Positions 15,319 through 22,562 of a stretch of 22,589 nucleotides of DNA are shown in pieces. The notes beneath the pieces were generated by a model, which saw only the letters and a program-made list of their open reading frames with translations, searched no databases and was not told where the DNA came from. Every line of letters begins with the position of its first letter. Position 1 is the first letter of the stretch. A program made the position numbers and the translations under genes. Source of the stretch: JBBSMX01 sp038232935 (GTDB taxonomy: Bacteria; Bacteroidota; Rhodothermia; Rhodothermales; JANQRZ01); contig JBBSMX010000064.1 in assembly GCA_038232935.1 (NCBI GenBank), forward strand, positions 1-22,589, in the 5' to 3' direction.

Positions 15319-16362
15319 ATGGAACAGAAAGGCTCCTTCTGGCTCCCCCCCCAGTCTTCCACGACGGCGCACGAGATCGACGCGCTGTTCTACTTCATTC
15401 TGTGGGCGAGCGTCGTCGTCATGGTCGGCGTCACCTTCTTCATGGTGTACTACGCGTGGAAGTATCGCCGCCGCTCCCACGCCGATCGCCCCGTCGAGGT
15501 CCACCCGAGCAAGGCGCTGGAGCTGTCGTGGGTCGTGGTCCCCTCACTGCTCGTCCTCGTCGTGTTCTTCTGGGGCTTCAAGACGTTCGTCAGCGCCGGG
15601 ATTCCGCCGGACAACGCGTACGAGATCCGCGTGGTCGCAAAGCAGTGGCTCTGGGAGTTCGAGTACCCGAACGGCACCCATAGTGTCGGTGATCTCTACG
15701 TGCCCGTCGGAGAGCCCGTCGAACTGGTGATGACCTCGACCGACGTGCTCCACTCGTTCTTCGTCCCCGATTTCCGCGTCAAGCACGACGTCGTTCCGAA
15801 CCGGTACTCGACGGTCTGGTTCGAGGTGAAGGAGGCGGGCGAGTATCAGGTGTTCTGCACGGAGTATTGCGGCACGTCGCATTCGGAGATGTACGCGAAG
15901 GTGATCGCGGTGGACCGGGGCACGTTCAACCAGTGGCTTCAGTCGGGCGGTGGCGGCGAAGACCTGCCGCTCCCGCGCCTCGGCGAGCAGCTCTACACGC
16001 AGCAGGCGTGCGTCACCTGCCACTCCATCGACGGCTCGGTGAAAGTCGGGCCGAGCTGGCTCGGCCACTGGGGGCAGACACGACCCTTCGCCGACGGCGG
16101 CAGCGCCGTGATGGATGCGAACTACGTCGCCGAGTCGATTACTATGCCTCAGGCCCACATCGTCGAGGGCTTTGCGAATGCGGCGATGCCCGCGTACCCC
16201 AACCTCACCGAGCGCCAGCTCGCCGGCATCGTCGCGTACATCCGCGAACTCAACGGGGACTGGTCGGCCGCCGATAGTGTCGCCGCAGCCTCCGACAGCA
16301 CCGCTGCCCCCGCCGACAGCGCGGCCGTTCCTGCCGCTGCCGAACCCGTTCCCGCCGAATAG
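15319..16362 (+). CDS. coxB: caa3-type cytochrome c oxidase subunit II with fused cytochrome c domain
   Basis: Subunit II accepts electrons at CuA; in caa3 enzymes a C-terminal cytochrome c domain is fused on. The 347-residue product has two N-terminal helices (about 22-46 and 72-92), then the cupredoxin domain with VAKQWLWEFEYPNG and a complete CuA site: His145 (VLHSFFVPDF), Cys180, Glu182, Cys184, His188 and Met191 in FCTEYCGTSHSEM. A cytochrome c follows with ACVTCHSIDG (Cys231, Cys234, His235) and the likely axial Met in AAMPAYPNL. The tail is low-complexity Ala/Pro/Asp/Ser (about 315-347), probably disordered. No lipobox is seen; the protein starts close to the first helix. The fused haem is the expected acceptor from ACIII. 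Confidence 0.95.
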   Translation: MEQKGSFWLPPQSSTTAHEIDALFYFILWASVVVMVGVTFFMVYYAWKYRRRSHADRPVEVHPSKALELSWVVVPSLLVLVVFFWGFKTFVSAGIPPDNAYEIRVVAKQWLWEFEYPNGTHSVGDLYVPVGEPVELVMTSTDVLHSFFVPDFRVKHDVVPNRYSTVWFEVKEAGEYQVFCTEYCGTSHSEMYAKVIAVDRGTFNQWLQSGGGGEDLPLPRLGEQLYTQQACVTCHSIDGSVKVGPSWLGHWGQTRPFADGGSAVMDANYVAESITMPQAHIVEGFANAAMPAYPNLTERQLAGIVAYIRELNGDWSAADSVAAASDSTAAPADSAAVPAAAEPVPAE

Positions 16363-16365
16363 ACC

Positions 16366-16388
16366 GTAGGAGCGACCCGCGTGGTCGC
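16366..16388 (+). repeat. Degenerate GTAGGGGC-family element, coxB-coxA spacer
   Basis: GTAGGAGCGACC (16366-16377) is followed after 5 bases by GGTCGC (16383-16388). The inner six pairs are perfect, but the outer right arm that would read TCCTAC has decayed to CTTCCTC, as if one base was inserted. It appears to be an eroded member of the palindrome family. Confidence 0.5.
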
Positions 16389-16441
16389 CTTCCTCGGGCA
16401 GGCACCATACCTGCCCTTACCAACCGCAACGGATACCGATT

Positions 16442-18280
16442 ATGAGCACGGTCGCCACAGCCCCCGCCCGCACGGAGCCCGTCCAGCGGGCGTATCCGCC
16501 GGGCCACGAGCCCGTCCACAATTACCTGCACGAGCCCGGCCCCGGCCCGGACGTGCACGGTTTCCAGCGTTTCTGGGAGATCTTCAAGTCGTGGGCCACG
16601 ACGGTGGACCACAAGCGGATCGGGGTGATGTACCTCTTCACCATTTCGATCTTCTTCGCCGTCGCCGGCATCGCCGCGCTTGGCGTTCGCGCCGAGCTCC
16701 TAGCGCCCGGCTCCCAGTTCCTGACGGCCGACCAGTACAACAAGCTCTTCACGTTCCACGGCGTGGTGATGGTGTTCCTCTTCATCATCCCCTCAATCCC
16801 GGCGTCGCTCGGCAACTTCATCCTCCCGATCCAACTCGGCGCGAAGGACGTGGCGTTCCCTAAGCTCAACCTGATGAGCTACTACCTCTTCCTCACCGGG
16901 GCCAGCATCGCGCTCTACGCGATCTTCAGCGGCGGGATCGACACGGGGTGGACGTTCTACACGCCGTACTCGGACACGACGAACACGGCTGTGCTCCCGA
17001 TGACGATGGCCGTCTTCGTCGCGGGCTTCGCGACCATCCTGACCGGGATCAACTTCATCGTCACGATCCACAAGATGCGCGCGCCGGGGCTGACGTGGAA
17101 CCGGCTGCCGCTGTTCATCTGGGCGCTCTACGCCGTCTCGATTGTCCAGATTCTCGCGACGCCGGTCATCGGCATCACGATGGTGCTCCTCGCCCTCGAA
17201 CGGTTCATCGGGATCGGCATCTTCGACCCGGCGCTCGGCGGCGACCCGGTGCTGTTCCAACACTTCTTCTGGTTCTACAGCCACCCCGCCGTCTACATCA
17301 TGATCCTCCCCGCCTTCGGGGTGATCTCGGAGCTGATGGGGACGTTCAGCCGGCAGAAGGTCTTCGGCTACCGCGCCATCGCGCTCTCGTCCGTGGCGAT
17401 CGCGATGCTCGGGTTTATGGTCTGGGGCCACCACATGTTCGTCTCCGGCCAGAGCCCGCTCTCGTCCATCGTCTTCAGCGTCATCACGTTCCTCATCGGG
17501 GTGCCCTCCGGCATCAAGATCCTGAACTGGGTGGCGACGATGTACAAGGGCTCCGTGTGGCTGGCGACCCCGATGCTCTTCGCGCTCGCGTTCCTGTTCC
17601 TCTTTACGATCGGCGGGCTGACGGGCATCATGGTCGGCGCGATCGGGGTGGACATCCACCTCCACGACACGTACTTCGTGGTCGCCCACTTCCACTACGT
17701 GATGATGGGCGGGACGGTGTTCGCGATGGTCGGCGCGCTGTTCTACTGGTGGCCGAAGATGTTCGGGCGGATGATGAGCGAGACGTGGGGGCGGATCTCG
17801 GCCGTGGTGATGTTCTTCGGCTTCAACATGACGTTCTTCACGCAGTTCATCCTCGGCAGCCAGGGCATGCCACGCCGCTACTTCACCTACCTCCCGCAGT
17901 ACCAAGACCTCCACGTCGTCTCGACCATCGGTTCGTGGTTCCTGGCGCTCGGGCTGCTGATGGTGCTCGGCAACATGATCTGGTCGCTCTTCCGTGGCAA
18001 GCCCGCGCCCGGCAACCCGTGGGGCGCGGCGACGCTCGAATGGACGCACACGACGAGCCCGCCGGACCATCACAACTTCCACCGTACGCCGCTCGTGACC
18101 CACGGTCCGTACGACTACGACGTGCTCTTCTCCGGAGACGGAGCCGGCGGCGATGGAGCCGGTGGTGTCCGCATCGCAGGCCAACCCGCACCGATCCCGG
18201 ACCCCGAAGTCGGCGGCCCGCAGGAGATGGAGAAGTCCGTCGATCAGGGCACGTCGCAGCCGGACTCCGCACTCGATTAA
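16442..18280 (+). CDS. coxA: caa3-type cytochrome c oxidase subunit I, A2-type
   Basis: Subunit I holds haem a and the haem a3-CuB oxygen-reducing centre and pumps protons. The 612-residue product has all ligands: His106 (FTFHGVVMVF) and His418 for low-spin haem a, His416 for haem a3 (HDTYFVVAHFHYVMMGG), and CuB His281, His330 and His331 (GHHMFVSGQ). The segment FYSHPAVY (279-285 for YSHPAVY) has Tyr-Ser in place of the D-channel region Glu of A1-type enzymes, and Tyr285 is the residue cross-linked to the CuB His. This YS motif defines A2-type oxidases, first characterised in R. marinus caa3. The His-rich C-terminal region (TTSPPDHHNFHRTP) is typical. ATG 16442 gives a 50-residue cytoplasmic lead before the first helix. 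Confidence 0.96.
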   Translation: MSTVATAPARTEPVQRAYPPGHEPVHNYLHEPGPGPDVHGFQRFWEIFKSWATTVDHKRIGVMYLFTISIFFAVAGIAALGVRAELLAPGSQFLTADQYNKLFTFHGVVMVFLFIIPSIPASLGNFILPIQLGAKDVAFPKLNLMSYYLFLTGASIALYAIFSGGIDTGWTFYTPYSDTTNTAVLPMTMAVFVAGFATILTGINFIVTIHKMRAPGLTWNRLPLFIWALYAVSIVQILATPVIGITMVLLALERFIGIGIFDPALGGDPVLFQHFFWFYSHPAVYIMILPAFGVISELMGTFSRQKVFGYRAIALSSVAIAMLGFMVWGHHMFVSGQSPLSSIVFSVITFLIGVPSGIKILNWVATMYKGSVWLATPMLFALAFLFLFTIGGLTGIMVGAIGVDIHLHDTYFVVAHFHYVMMGGTVFAMVGALFYWWPKMFGRMMSETWGRISAVVMFFGFNMTFFTQFILGSQGMPRRYFTYLPQYQDLHVVSTIGSWFLALGLLMVLGNMIWSLFRGKPAPGNPWGAATLEWTHTTSPPDHHNFHRTPLVTHGPYDYDVLFSGDGAGGDGAGGVRIAGQPAPIPDPEVGGPQEMEKSVDQGTSQPDSALD

Positions 18281-18294
18281 TGAATGGTGATGTT

Positions 18295-18323
18295 GTAGGG
18301 GCGGGTTTGAAACCCGCCCCTAC
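18295..18323 (+). repeat. Perfect GTAGGGGC-family palindrome, coxA-coxC spacer
   Basis: Arms GTAGGGGCGGGTTT (18295-18308) and AAACCCGCCCCTAC (18310-18323) pair perfectly around a single G. It occupies most of the 57-base spacer, 14 bases before the coxC start. No T-tract follows. Confidence 0.85.
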
Positions 18324-18337
18324 CTAATCCTAGACCT

Positions 18338-19129
18338 ATGGCTGTCCACCCGACCACGATCGCCGTCGACGACCCGCACGCGGGCGCGCACGGCTCTCAC
18401 GACCACGGCGGGGATCATCCTCCGCACCTCAAGCACTACTTCATCTCGTCCGAGCAGCAGTTCGACGCGGCGAAGCTGGGGATGTGGCTCTTCCTCGTGA
18501 CCGAGATCCTGCTCTTCGGCGGGATGTTCGTCGCCTACGGGATCTACCGCTCGATGTACCCCGAGCTATTCGTCGAGGCGAGCACACAGCTCAACACGGT
18601 GATGGGCGGGATCAACACACTCGTGCTCCTCGCCTCGTCGCTGACGGTGGCGTGGGCGATCCGCTGTGCGCAGACGGACAACCAGCGGGGGCTTTTCTGG
18701 AACCTCGTCGCCACGGTCTGTCTCGCGGGCGTGTTCATGGTGATCAAGTACTTCGAGTACACCCACAAATTCCACCTCGGCATTTTCCCCGGCAGCCACT
18801 ACACGTTCTTCGCCGAGGGCACGCCGTTCACCCTGCCGGGCGTCGAAGCCGCTGCCGAGCACGGGGGGGGGCACCACATTCCCGAAGGGGAACTCCCGCT
18901 GACGAACCAGCGCGCCGGCCTGTTCTTCTCGATCTACTACGTGATGACGGGCATCCACGGCATCCACGTCCTCATCGGGATGATCGCCATCTCGACGTTG
19001 GCCGTGAAGGCGTGGAAGGGGAAGTATTCGAGCGCGTGGTACACCCCCGTCGAGAACGTCGGGCTCTACTGGCACGTGGTAGACATCATCTGGATTTTCC
19101 TCTTTCCCCTGATGTACCTGATCTCCTAA
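18338..19129 (+). CDS. coxC: Cytochrome c oxidase subunit III
   Basis: Subunit III stabilises the oxidase core and helps proton uptake. The 263-residue product has a His-rich N-terminus (HAGAHGSHDHGGDHPPHLKH) and five helices (from KLGMWLFLVTEILLFGGMF, NTLVLLASSLTVAWAIRC, NLVATVCLAGVFMVIKYFEY, FFSIYYVMTGIHGIHVLIGMIAI, and YWHVVDIIWIFLFPLMYL), so it is the five-helix form that lacks the first two helices of mitochondrial-type subunit III. GIHGIHVLIG and YWHVVDIIWIFLFP are family signatures. Between helices 3 and 4 lies an extra loop of about 45 residues (LGIFPGSHYTFFAEGTP...EHGGGHHIPEG) encoded partly by a run of nine G (18863-18871). Confidence 0.94.
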   Translation: MAVHPTTIAVDDPHAGAHGSHDHGGDHPPHLKHYFISSEQQFDAAKLGMWLFLVTEILLFGGMFVAYGIYRSMYPELFVEASTQLNTVMGGINTLVLLASSLTVAWAIRCAQTDNQRGLFWNLVATVCLAGVFMVIKYFEYTHKFHLGIFPGSHYTFFAEGTPFTLPGVEAAAEHGGGHHIPEGELPLTNQRAGLFFSIYYVMTGIHGIHVLIGMIAISTLAVKAWKGKYSSAWYTPVENVGLYWHVVDIIWIFLFPLMYLIS

Positions 19130-19137
19130 AACGTGAT

Positions 19138-19199
19138 GCGTAAACCGTAAGAGTGCTCTGCGTCATCGTCTCGCTATCGGCACCCTCACCGTTTACGTT
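19138..19199 (+). repeat. coxC-coxD intergenic hairpin of CGTAAAC-like units
   Basis: CGTAAACCGTAAGAGTG (19138-19154) pairs with the segment CACCCTCACCGTTTACG at 19181-19197 at 14 of 17 positions, with two of the rest being wobbles. The sequence around both arms repeats the same units (AAAACGT, CGTTTTACTC). Confidence 0.55.
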
Positions 19200-19215
19200 T
19201 TACTCATTACCTCGC

Positions 19216-19719
19216 ATGGCTGAAAACCTCCACGATACCTCCGCCGCCGATCCTGCCGATCATGGGCACCACGGGCACCATATCCTCTCGCCGGGCCTCC
19301 TGCTGAAGGTGATTGGCTCGCTCGCCTTCCTCACCCTTCTTACCGTAGCGATTGGGCTGATGGAGCGGAAGGGGATCATCCACCTCGGCGGGTTCACCGT
19401 ACCCGTCGCCCTCGGCATCGCGGGGATCAAGGCCACGCTCGTAGCGATGTTCTTCATGGGGTTGAAGTACGACAACAAAGTGAACGCGCTGGCTTTTTCC
19501 CTGAGCATCGTGTTCCTCTCGATCTTCTTCATCTTTACCTTCCTCGACACCGGGTTCCGCGACACCTTCGACGATTGGTCCGCCACCCCGATCGACGAGC
19601 AGGAGCTCGAAGAGCTGCGCTTGCAGGAGCGGGACCAGGAACTGCAGCCGGCCATCGAGGCGCAGCCGCTCGTGCTGCCGGGTGATACCGCGCTTCTCGG
19701 CACCCCGCCAACGCCCTGA
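19216..19719 (+). CDS. coxD: Cytochrome c oxidase subunit IV (prokaryotic type)
   Basis: This small subunit packs against the oxidase core and aids stability. The 167-residue product starts at ATG 19216 (an upstream in-frame GTG at 19153 would translate the hairpin). It has a His-rich N-terminus (ADHGHHGHHILSP), then three helices: about 29-50 (VIGSLAFLTLLTVAIGLM), 58-80 (FTVPVALGIAGIKATLVAMFFMGL) and 88-110 (ALAFSLSIVFLSIFFIFTFLD). IAGIKATLVAMFFMGLKY is the signature of the prokaryotic COX IV family. The acidic tail (EQELEELRLQERDQELQP) is longer than usual and may form a short coiled coil. The next gene begins 12 bases after its stop. Confidence 0.9.
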   Translation: MAENLHDTSAADPADHGHHGHHILSPGLLLKVIGSLAFLTLLTVAIGLMERKGIIHLGGFTVPVALGIAGIKATLVAMFFMGLKYDNKVNALAFSLSIVFLSIFFIFTFLDTGFRDTFDDWSATPIDEQELEELRLQERDQELQPAIEAQPLVLPGDTALLGTPPTP

Positions 19720-19731
19720 CCCACGTGACCG

Positions 19732-20046
19732 ATGGTCTTCGCCGCCGCTCTCTCCGCTTTCGTGGTCGCCGTGGTGCCGGTGGTCGTGTTCATGGCGGTG
19801 TGGGCGATGGTGACGATGTATCGCATCCTGACTCCCGAACGGCCGCTCCCGTTCGTGCGGGACAAAGCGGCCGAGCGACGCGCTGCCCGAGCGCGTGGGG
19901 AATCCGTGGGGGTGGGGTTCCGAGAGATCCACGACGACATGCGCACGCATGTGCGTGAGCTGGCTGGCCCCTACCACCACGCCGGCGGATGCTCGCACGG
20001 GATCCCCGAGGCGTGGATCGAGGACATGAATCGGCGGCGGAATTGA
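19732..20046 (+). CDS. Small single-span membrane protein of unknown function at the end of the oxidase operon
   Basis: A 104-residue product with one N-terminal helix (VFAAALSAFVVAVVPVVVFMAVWAM, about 2-26), a short basic region (KAAERRAARARGES) and a soluble tail with HDDMRTHVRELAG and a Cys/His cluster, YHHAGGCSHG, that could bind a metal. I do not recognise the family. It begins 12 bases after coxD in the same direction, so it is probably co-transcribed and may be an extra oxidase subunit or assembly factor; that is inference from position. Codon use matches its neighbours, which favours a real gene. Confidence 0.65.
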   Translation: MVFAAALSAFVVAVVPVVVFMAVWAMVTMYRILTPERPLPFVRDKAAERRAARARGESVGVGFREIHDDMRTHVRELAGPYHHAGGCSHGIPEAWIEDMNRRRN

Positions 20047-20057
20047 GAGAGCGGCAC

Positions 20058-20134
20058 TTGGCTGTTAGCTTTTTGCTGTCAGCTCCTCGTTTCGCAAACG
20101 TGTGCCAAGAGCCAATAGCTAAAAGCCCATAGCT
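20058..20134 (+). repeat. Long imperfect hairpin of AGCT-TTTT octamer-like repeats before metF
   Basis: The left arm near 20058-20083 (TTGGCTGTTAGCTTTTTGCT...) and the right arm near 20108-20134 (...AGCCAATAGCTAAAAGCCC) are complementary over about 25 positions with 17 matches plus several G-U pairs. Both arms consist of degenerate repeats of TTAGCTTTT/AAAAGCTAA type. It fills the spacer between the oxidase block and metF and could act as a transcript boundary, though no clear T-tract is present. Confidence 0.6.
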
Positions 20135-20139
20135 CCCCC

Positions 20140-21096
20140 ATGAAAGTCACCGAGCACTTCGAACGAGCCACCGAGCCGCTGGTCTCCTACGAGATCATCC
20201 CGCCCGTTCGCGGCGGCTCGCTGCAAGACGTCTTCGACATCGTCGAGCCGCTCCTGCCGTTCGAGCCACCGTTCATCGATGTGACGGGGCACTCGGCGCA
20301 GGTCTACTACGAGGAGATGCCCGACGGGACGATCCGCCGCCACGTCAAGCGGAAGCGGCCCGGCACCCTCGGCCTCTGCGCGGCCATCCAGTACCGCTAC
20401 GGCATCGACACGGTCCCGCACCTGCTCTGCCACGGCTTCACGCGCGAGGAGACGGAGGACGCCCTCATCGAGCTTCAGTACCTCGGCGTCCGCAACGTGA
20501 TGGCGCTGCGTGGCGACGACAAGGGGGCTCCGAAGAAGCTCGGCCCGCACCGCTCCGTGAACGAGACGGCGTGCGACCTCGTCGGCCAGGTCCAGTCGAT
20601 GAACCGGGGCAAGTTCCTCGAAGAGCTCATCGACGGCGCGCCGACGGACTTCTGCGTCGGGGTCGCGGGCTACCCGGAGAAGCACTTCCAGTCGCCGAAC
20701 CCGACGTGGGACGTGCTCGACCTCAAGCGGAAGGTGGATGCCGGGGCCGACTACGTCGTCACGCAGATGTTCTTCGACAACCGGCACTACTTCGACTTCG
20801 TGGACCGGTGCCGCGAGGTCGGGATCACCGTGCCGATCGTGCCGGGGCTAAAGATCCTCACCACGAAGCGGCACCTGCACTCCCTCCCGAGCAACTTCCA
20901 CGTCGAGATCCCCGAAGCGCTCGCAGCCGAGGTGGAAGCCGCCGCGCCCGAGCGCGTGGCAGACGTGGGTGTGGAGTGGGCGAAAGCGCAGAGCGAGGAG
21001 CTGATGGGCCGGGGCGTGCCGTCCGTGCATTTCTACATCATGCAGACGGCCCGCCACATCGTCCGCGTCGTCGAGGCGCTGCGGAAGCTGGCGTAA
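20140..21096 (+). CDS. metF: Methylenetetrahydrofolate reductase
   Basis: MetF reduces 5,10-methylenetetrahydrofolate to 5-methyltetrahydrofolate using FAD in the cytoplasm, supplying methyl groups for methionine synthesis. The 318-residue product is full length for the bacterial TIM-barrel enzyme: VSYEIIPP (14-21, with the conserved acid Glu18), FIDVTGHSA, HLLCHGFTREE, NVMALRGDD (about 118-127), GVAGYPEKH, DAGADYVVTQMFFDN and GLKILTTKRHLHSLP, all family signatures. ATG 20140 follows the hairpin directly. There is no link to respiration; it is a conserved gene that happens to lie next to the oxidase cluster. Confidence 0.95.
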   Translation: MKVTEHFERATEPLVSYEIIPPVRGGSLQDVFDIVEPLLPFEPPFIDVTGHSAQVYYEEMPDGTIRRHVKRKRPGTLGLCAAIQYRYGIDTVPHLLCHGFTREETEDALIELQYLGVRNVMALRGDDKGAPKKLGPHRSVNETACDLVGQVQSMNRGKFLEELIDGAPTDFCVGVAGYPEKHFQSPNPTWDVLDLKRKVDAGADYVVTQMFFDNRHYFDFVDRCREVGITVPIVPGLKILTTKRHLHSLPSNFHVEIPEALAAEVEAAAPERVADVGVEWAKAQSEELMGRGVPSVHFYIMQTARHIVRVVEALRKLA

Positions 21097-21179
21097 AACG
21101 CTCGACCTAGGGCTCGCGGACGACGCCTTCGAGGGTGGCCTTTGCCAGCTACGTGGGCTGAGGGGGCGGGTTGATCGGG

Positions 21180-21211
21180 CGTGTTGCTTAGGCGGCCGGT
21201 GGGCGCTTTAC
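21180..21211 (+). repeat. 32-bp direct repeat, left copy
   Basis: It matches 21344-21375 at 29 of 32 positions; both begin CGTGTTGCTTA and contain GGTGGGCGC near the end. The copies start 164 bases apart, with the stem pair at 21228-21274 between them. Confidence 0.75.
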
Positions 21212-21227
21212 GCGCAGGACAACGGCG

Positions 21228-21274
21228 CTTGCGATTCGATCCGAGCCGCTTATCTTGTGGTCGCAAGGCGGCTC
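21228..21274 (+). other. Two overlapping stems with H-type pseudoknot topology
   Basis: CTTGCGA (21228-21234) pairs with TCGCAAG (21261-21267), and GAGCCGC (21243-21249) pairs with GCGGCTC (21268-21274). The order is a, b, a', b', with the two right arms adjacent, so both perfect 7-bp stems together would make a pseudoknot. Either stem alone is also possible. Confidence 0.45.
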
Positions 21275-21343
21275 TGCCGAGGCGTAGCGCGTCCTTGGGG
21301 GCACATCACGTTAGACCCAGGCCGCCGTCTTCTGTACCCTCCC

Positions 21344-21381
21344 CGTGTTGCTTATGCCGCCGGTGGGCGCGTTACAACACG
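21344..21381 (+). repeat. 32-bp direct repeat, right copy, closed by a 7-bp inverted repeat
   Basis: The right copy of the repeat is 21344-21375. It is also bounded by CGTGTTG (21344-21350) and CAACACG (21375-21381), so this copy can close into a hairpin; the left copy lacks the matching CAACACG. Confidence 0.6.
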
Positions 21382-21420
21382 CCCATGGGGCACCTAAACA
21401 TGGGTTCGGCATCCTACTGA

Positions 21421-22434
21421 ATGACCCGTCTTCCCACTCCCTGTGCCCTCCGCCGCTTCCCACGCTCGGTTAGCGTCGCACTGTTCGTGATCGCTGCGCT
21501 CCTCTATCTCGTTCAGGCACCGCCCCTTCAGGCGCAACCCTTCCCCCTCGCCTCATCCCCACGGGTGGCGGCTGCGCCTGGAGAGGCTCCTAGTCCGACC
21601 GAACTCGCCGTAGACGATGGCACCTTCGAGACCGTTGTGGCTACGCCCGACGGCGAGGAGTTCGTGTGGATGAACGTGCTCACGCCGCCCCCGAGCCTGT
21701 GCCCGTACCGCGTCGAGAGTGTCCGCGTGCTCTGGCCCAACGGCGAGGACGTCGTCGTTGGCGACACCGCCGACGTCTACCTCTACACCGATACCGACGG
21801 GGATCACTCCCCCGCGACGGGGGCCGTGTTCCGCACGGCACTGGAGAATGTGACCGCGCAGTTCGTTGACGGGGTCACGTTCTCCGAGTACGAGCTCCCC
21901 GAGGACCTAGAGGTAGAGGGGTGCCCCGACCTCGTCGTCGCTCTCGTCAACACCGGCATGACGGGGGACGCCTACCCGGCCGCCCTCGACACTACGGCTC
22001 CCCAGGGGCGCTCGTGGGCGGGGCTCTACGACGGACCGGTGCCTCGGCCCCCGCCGCTCCCGGCCCCCATCTTCGGTCAGATCGGCGAGCTTGCCCCTGG
22101 CGACGGCAACTTCACGATCCGTGCGGTGGCGGCCCCGCTCTCGACCGCTACGGAAGGCGGGGCGAGCGAGGCGAGGTTCGTGCTCGGCCCTGCGTTCCCG
22201 AACCCCGCGCGCGACGTAGCGACGGTCCGCTTCTACCTGGACGAACCCGGGCACGTCCGGCTCGTGCTCTATGACACGCTAGGGCGAGCGGTGGCCACCA
22301 TCGTGGATGGCACGCGCGGGATAGGTGAGCACAAGGCCACCATCGAGACGACGAGGTTAGAGCCGGGGCTCTACGTGTGGCGGCTCGACGCTGACGGTCA
22401 GCGCGCGTCGGGGAAAGTCACCGTCCTGGACTGA
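21421..22434 (+). CDS. Secreted protein of unknown function with T9SS type A sorting domain
   Basis: The 337-residue product has a signal peptide with a basic start (LRRFPRSVSVALFVIAALLY...PLQAQ, cleavage near residue 40). The middle (about 60-250) is a beta-rich domain with DDGTFETVV, RVESVRVLWPNGEDVVVGDTADVYLYTDTDGD and VTFSEYELPEDLEV; the acidic DTDGD stretch may bind calcium. Similar modules occur in secreted Bacteroidota proteins, but I cannot name the function. The sorting domain starts at AFPNPARD (Phe259) and ends ASGKVTVLD, with GLYVWRL as its last strand. It follows the repeat-bearing spacer and is probably its own transcription unit. Confidence 0.8.
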   Translation: MTRLPTPCALRRFPRSVSVALFVIAALLYLVQAPPLQAQPFPLASSPRVAAAPGEAPSPTELAVDDGTFETVVATPDGEEFVWMNVLTPPPSLCPYRVESVRVLWPNGEDVVVGDTADVYLYTDTDGDHSPATGAVFRTALENVTAQFVDGVTFSEYELPEDLEVEGCPDLVVALVNTGMTGDAYPAALDTTAPQGRSWAGLYDGPVPRPPPLPAPIFGQIGELAPGDGNFTIRAVAAPLSTATEGGASEARFVLGPAFPNPARDVATVRFYLDEPGHVRLVLYDTLGRAVATIVDGTRGIGEHKATIETTRLEPGLYVWRLDADGQRASGKVTVLD

Positions 22435-22562
22435 GGCGGCCGGATGCCGAACCCCCATAACAAGGTGGGTTGTCAAGAGGCACAGTTCGATTTCATAAAG
22501 GCATACGGGGTCTGGCGTCGCACGGAGGCACGACGCGGCTCCAAGAGCGTAGCACCACCTTC

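Larger units (their letters stand above)
21097..21420 (+). other. 324-bp non-coding stretch between metF and a T9SS protein gene
   Basis: No convincing gene is present; the 79-codon open frame from GTG 21181 is Arg-rich and looks like a by-product of base composition. The stretch holds a 32-bp imperfect direct repeat and two overlapping stems, listed separately. I see no tRNA and no typical terminator. Confidence 0.6.

Noticed and set aside
16793..18184. 463-codon minus-strand frame opposite coxA
   Set aside because: Same reason: low-complexity charged product opposite an unmistakable oxidase subunit.
21310..21316. GTTAGAC matches the integron attC core GTTRRRY
   Set aside because: No matching RYYYAAC partner within about 150 bases upstream and no integrase in the window; a 7-mer match alone is expected by chance.
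21181..21420. 79-codon frame from GTG, ending just before ATG 21421
   Set aside because: Arg-rich product without any motif, covering repeats and stems; composition by-product rather than a gene.
22471..22476. TTGACA on the minus strand as a -35 box
   Set aside because: The only TAT-like hexamer downstream is about 12 bp away, and no minus-strand gene starts nearby.
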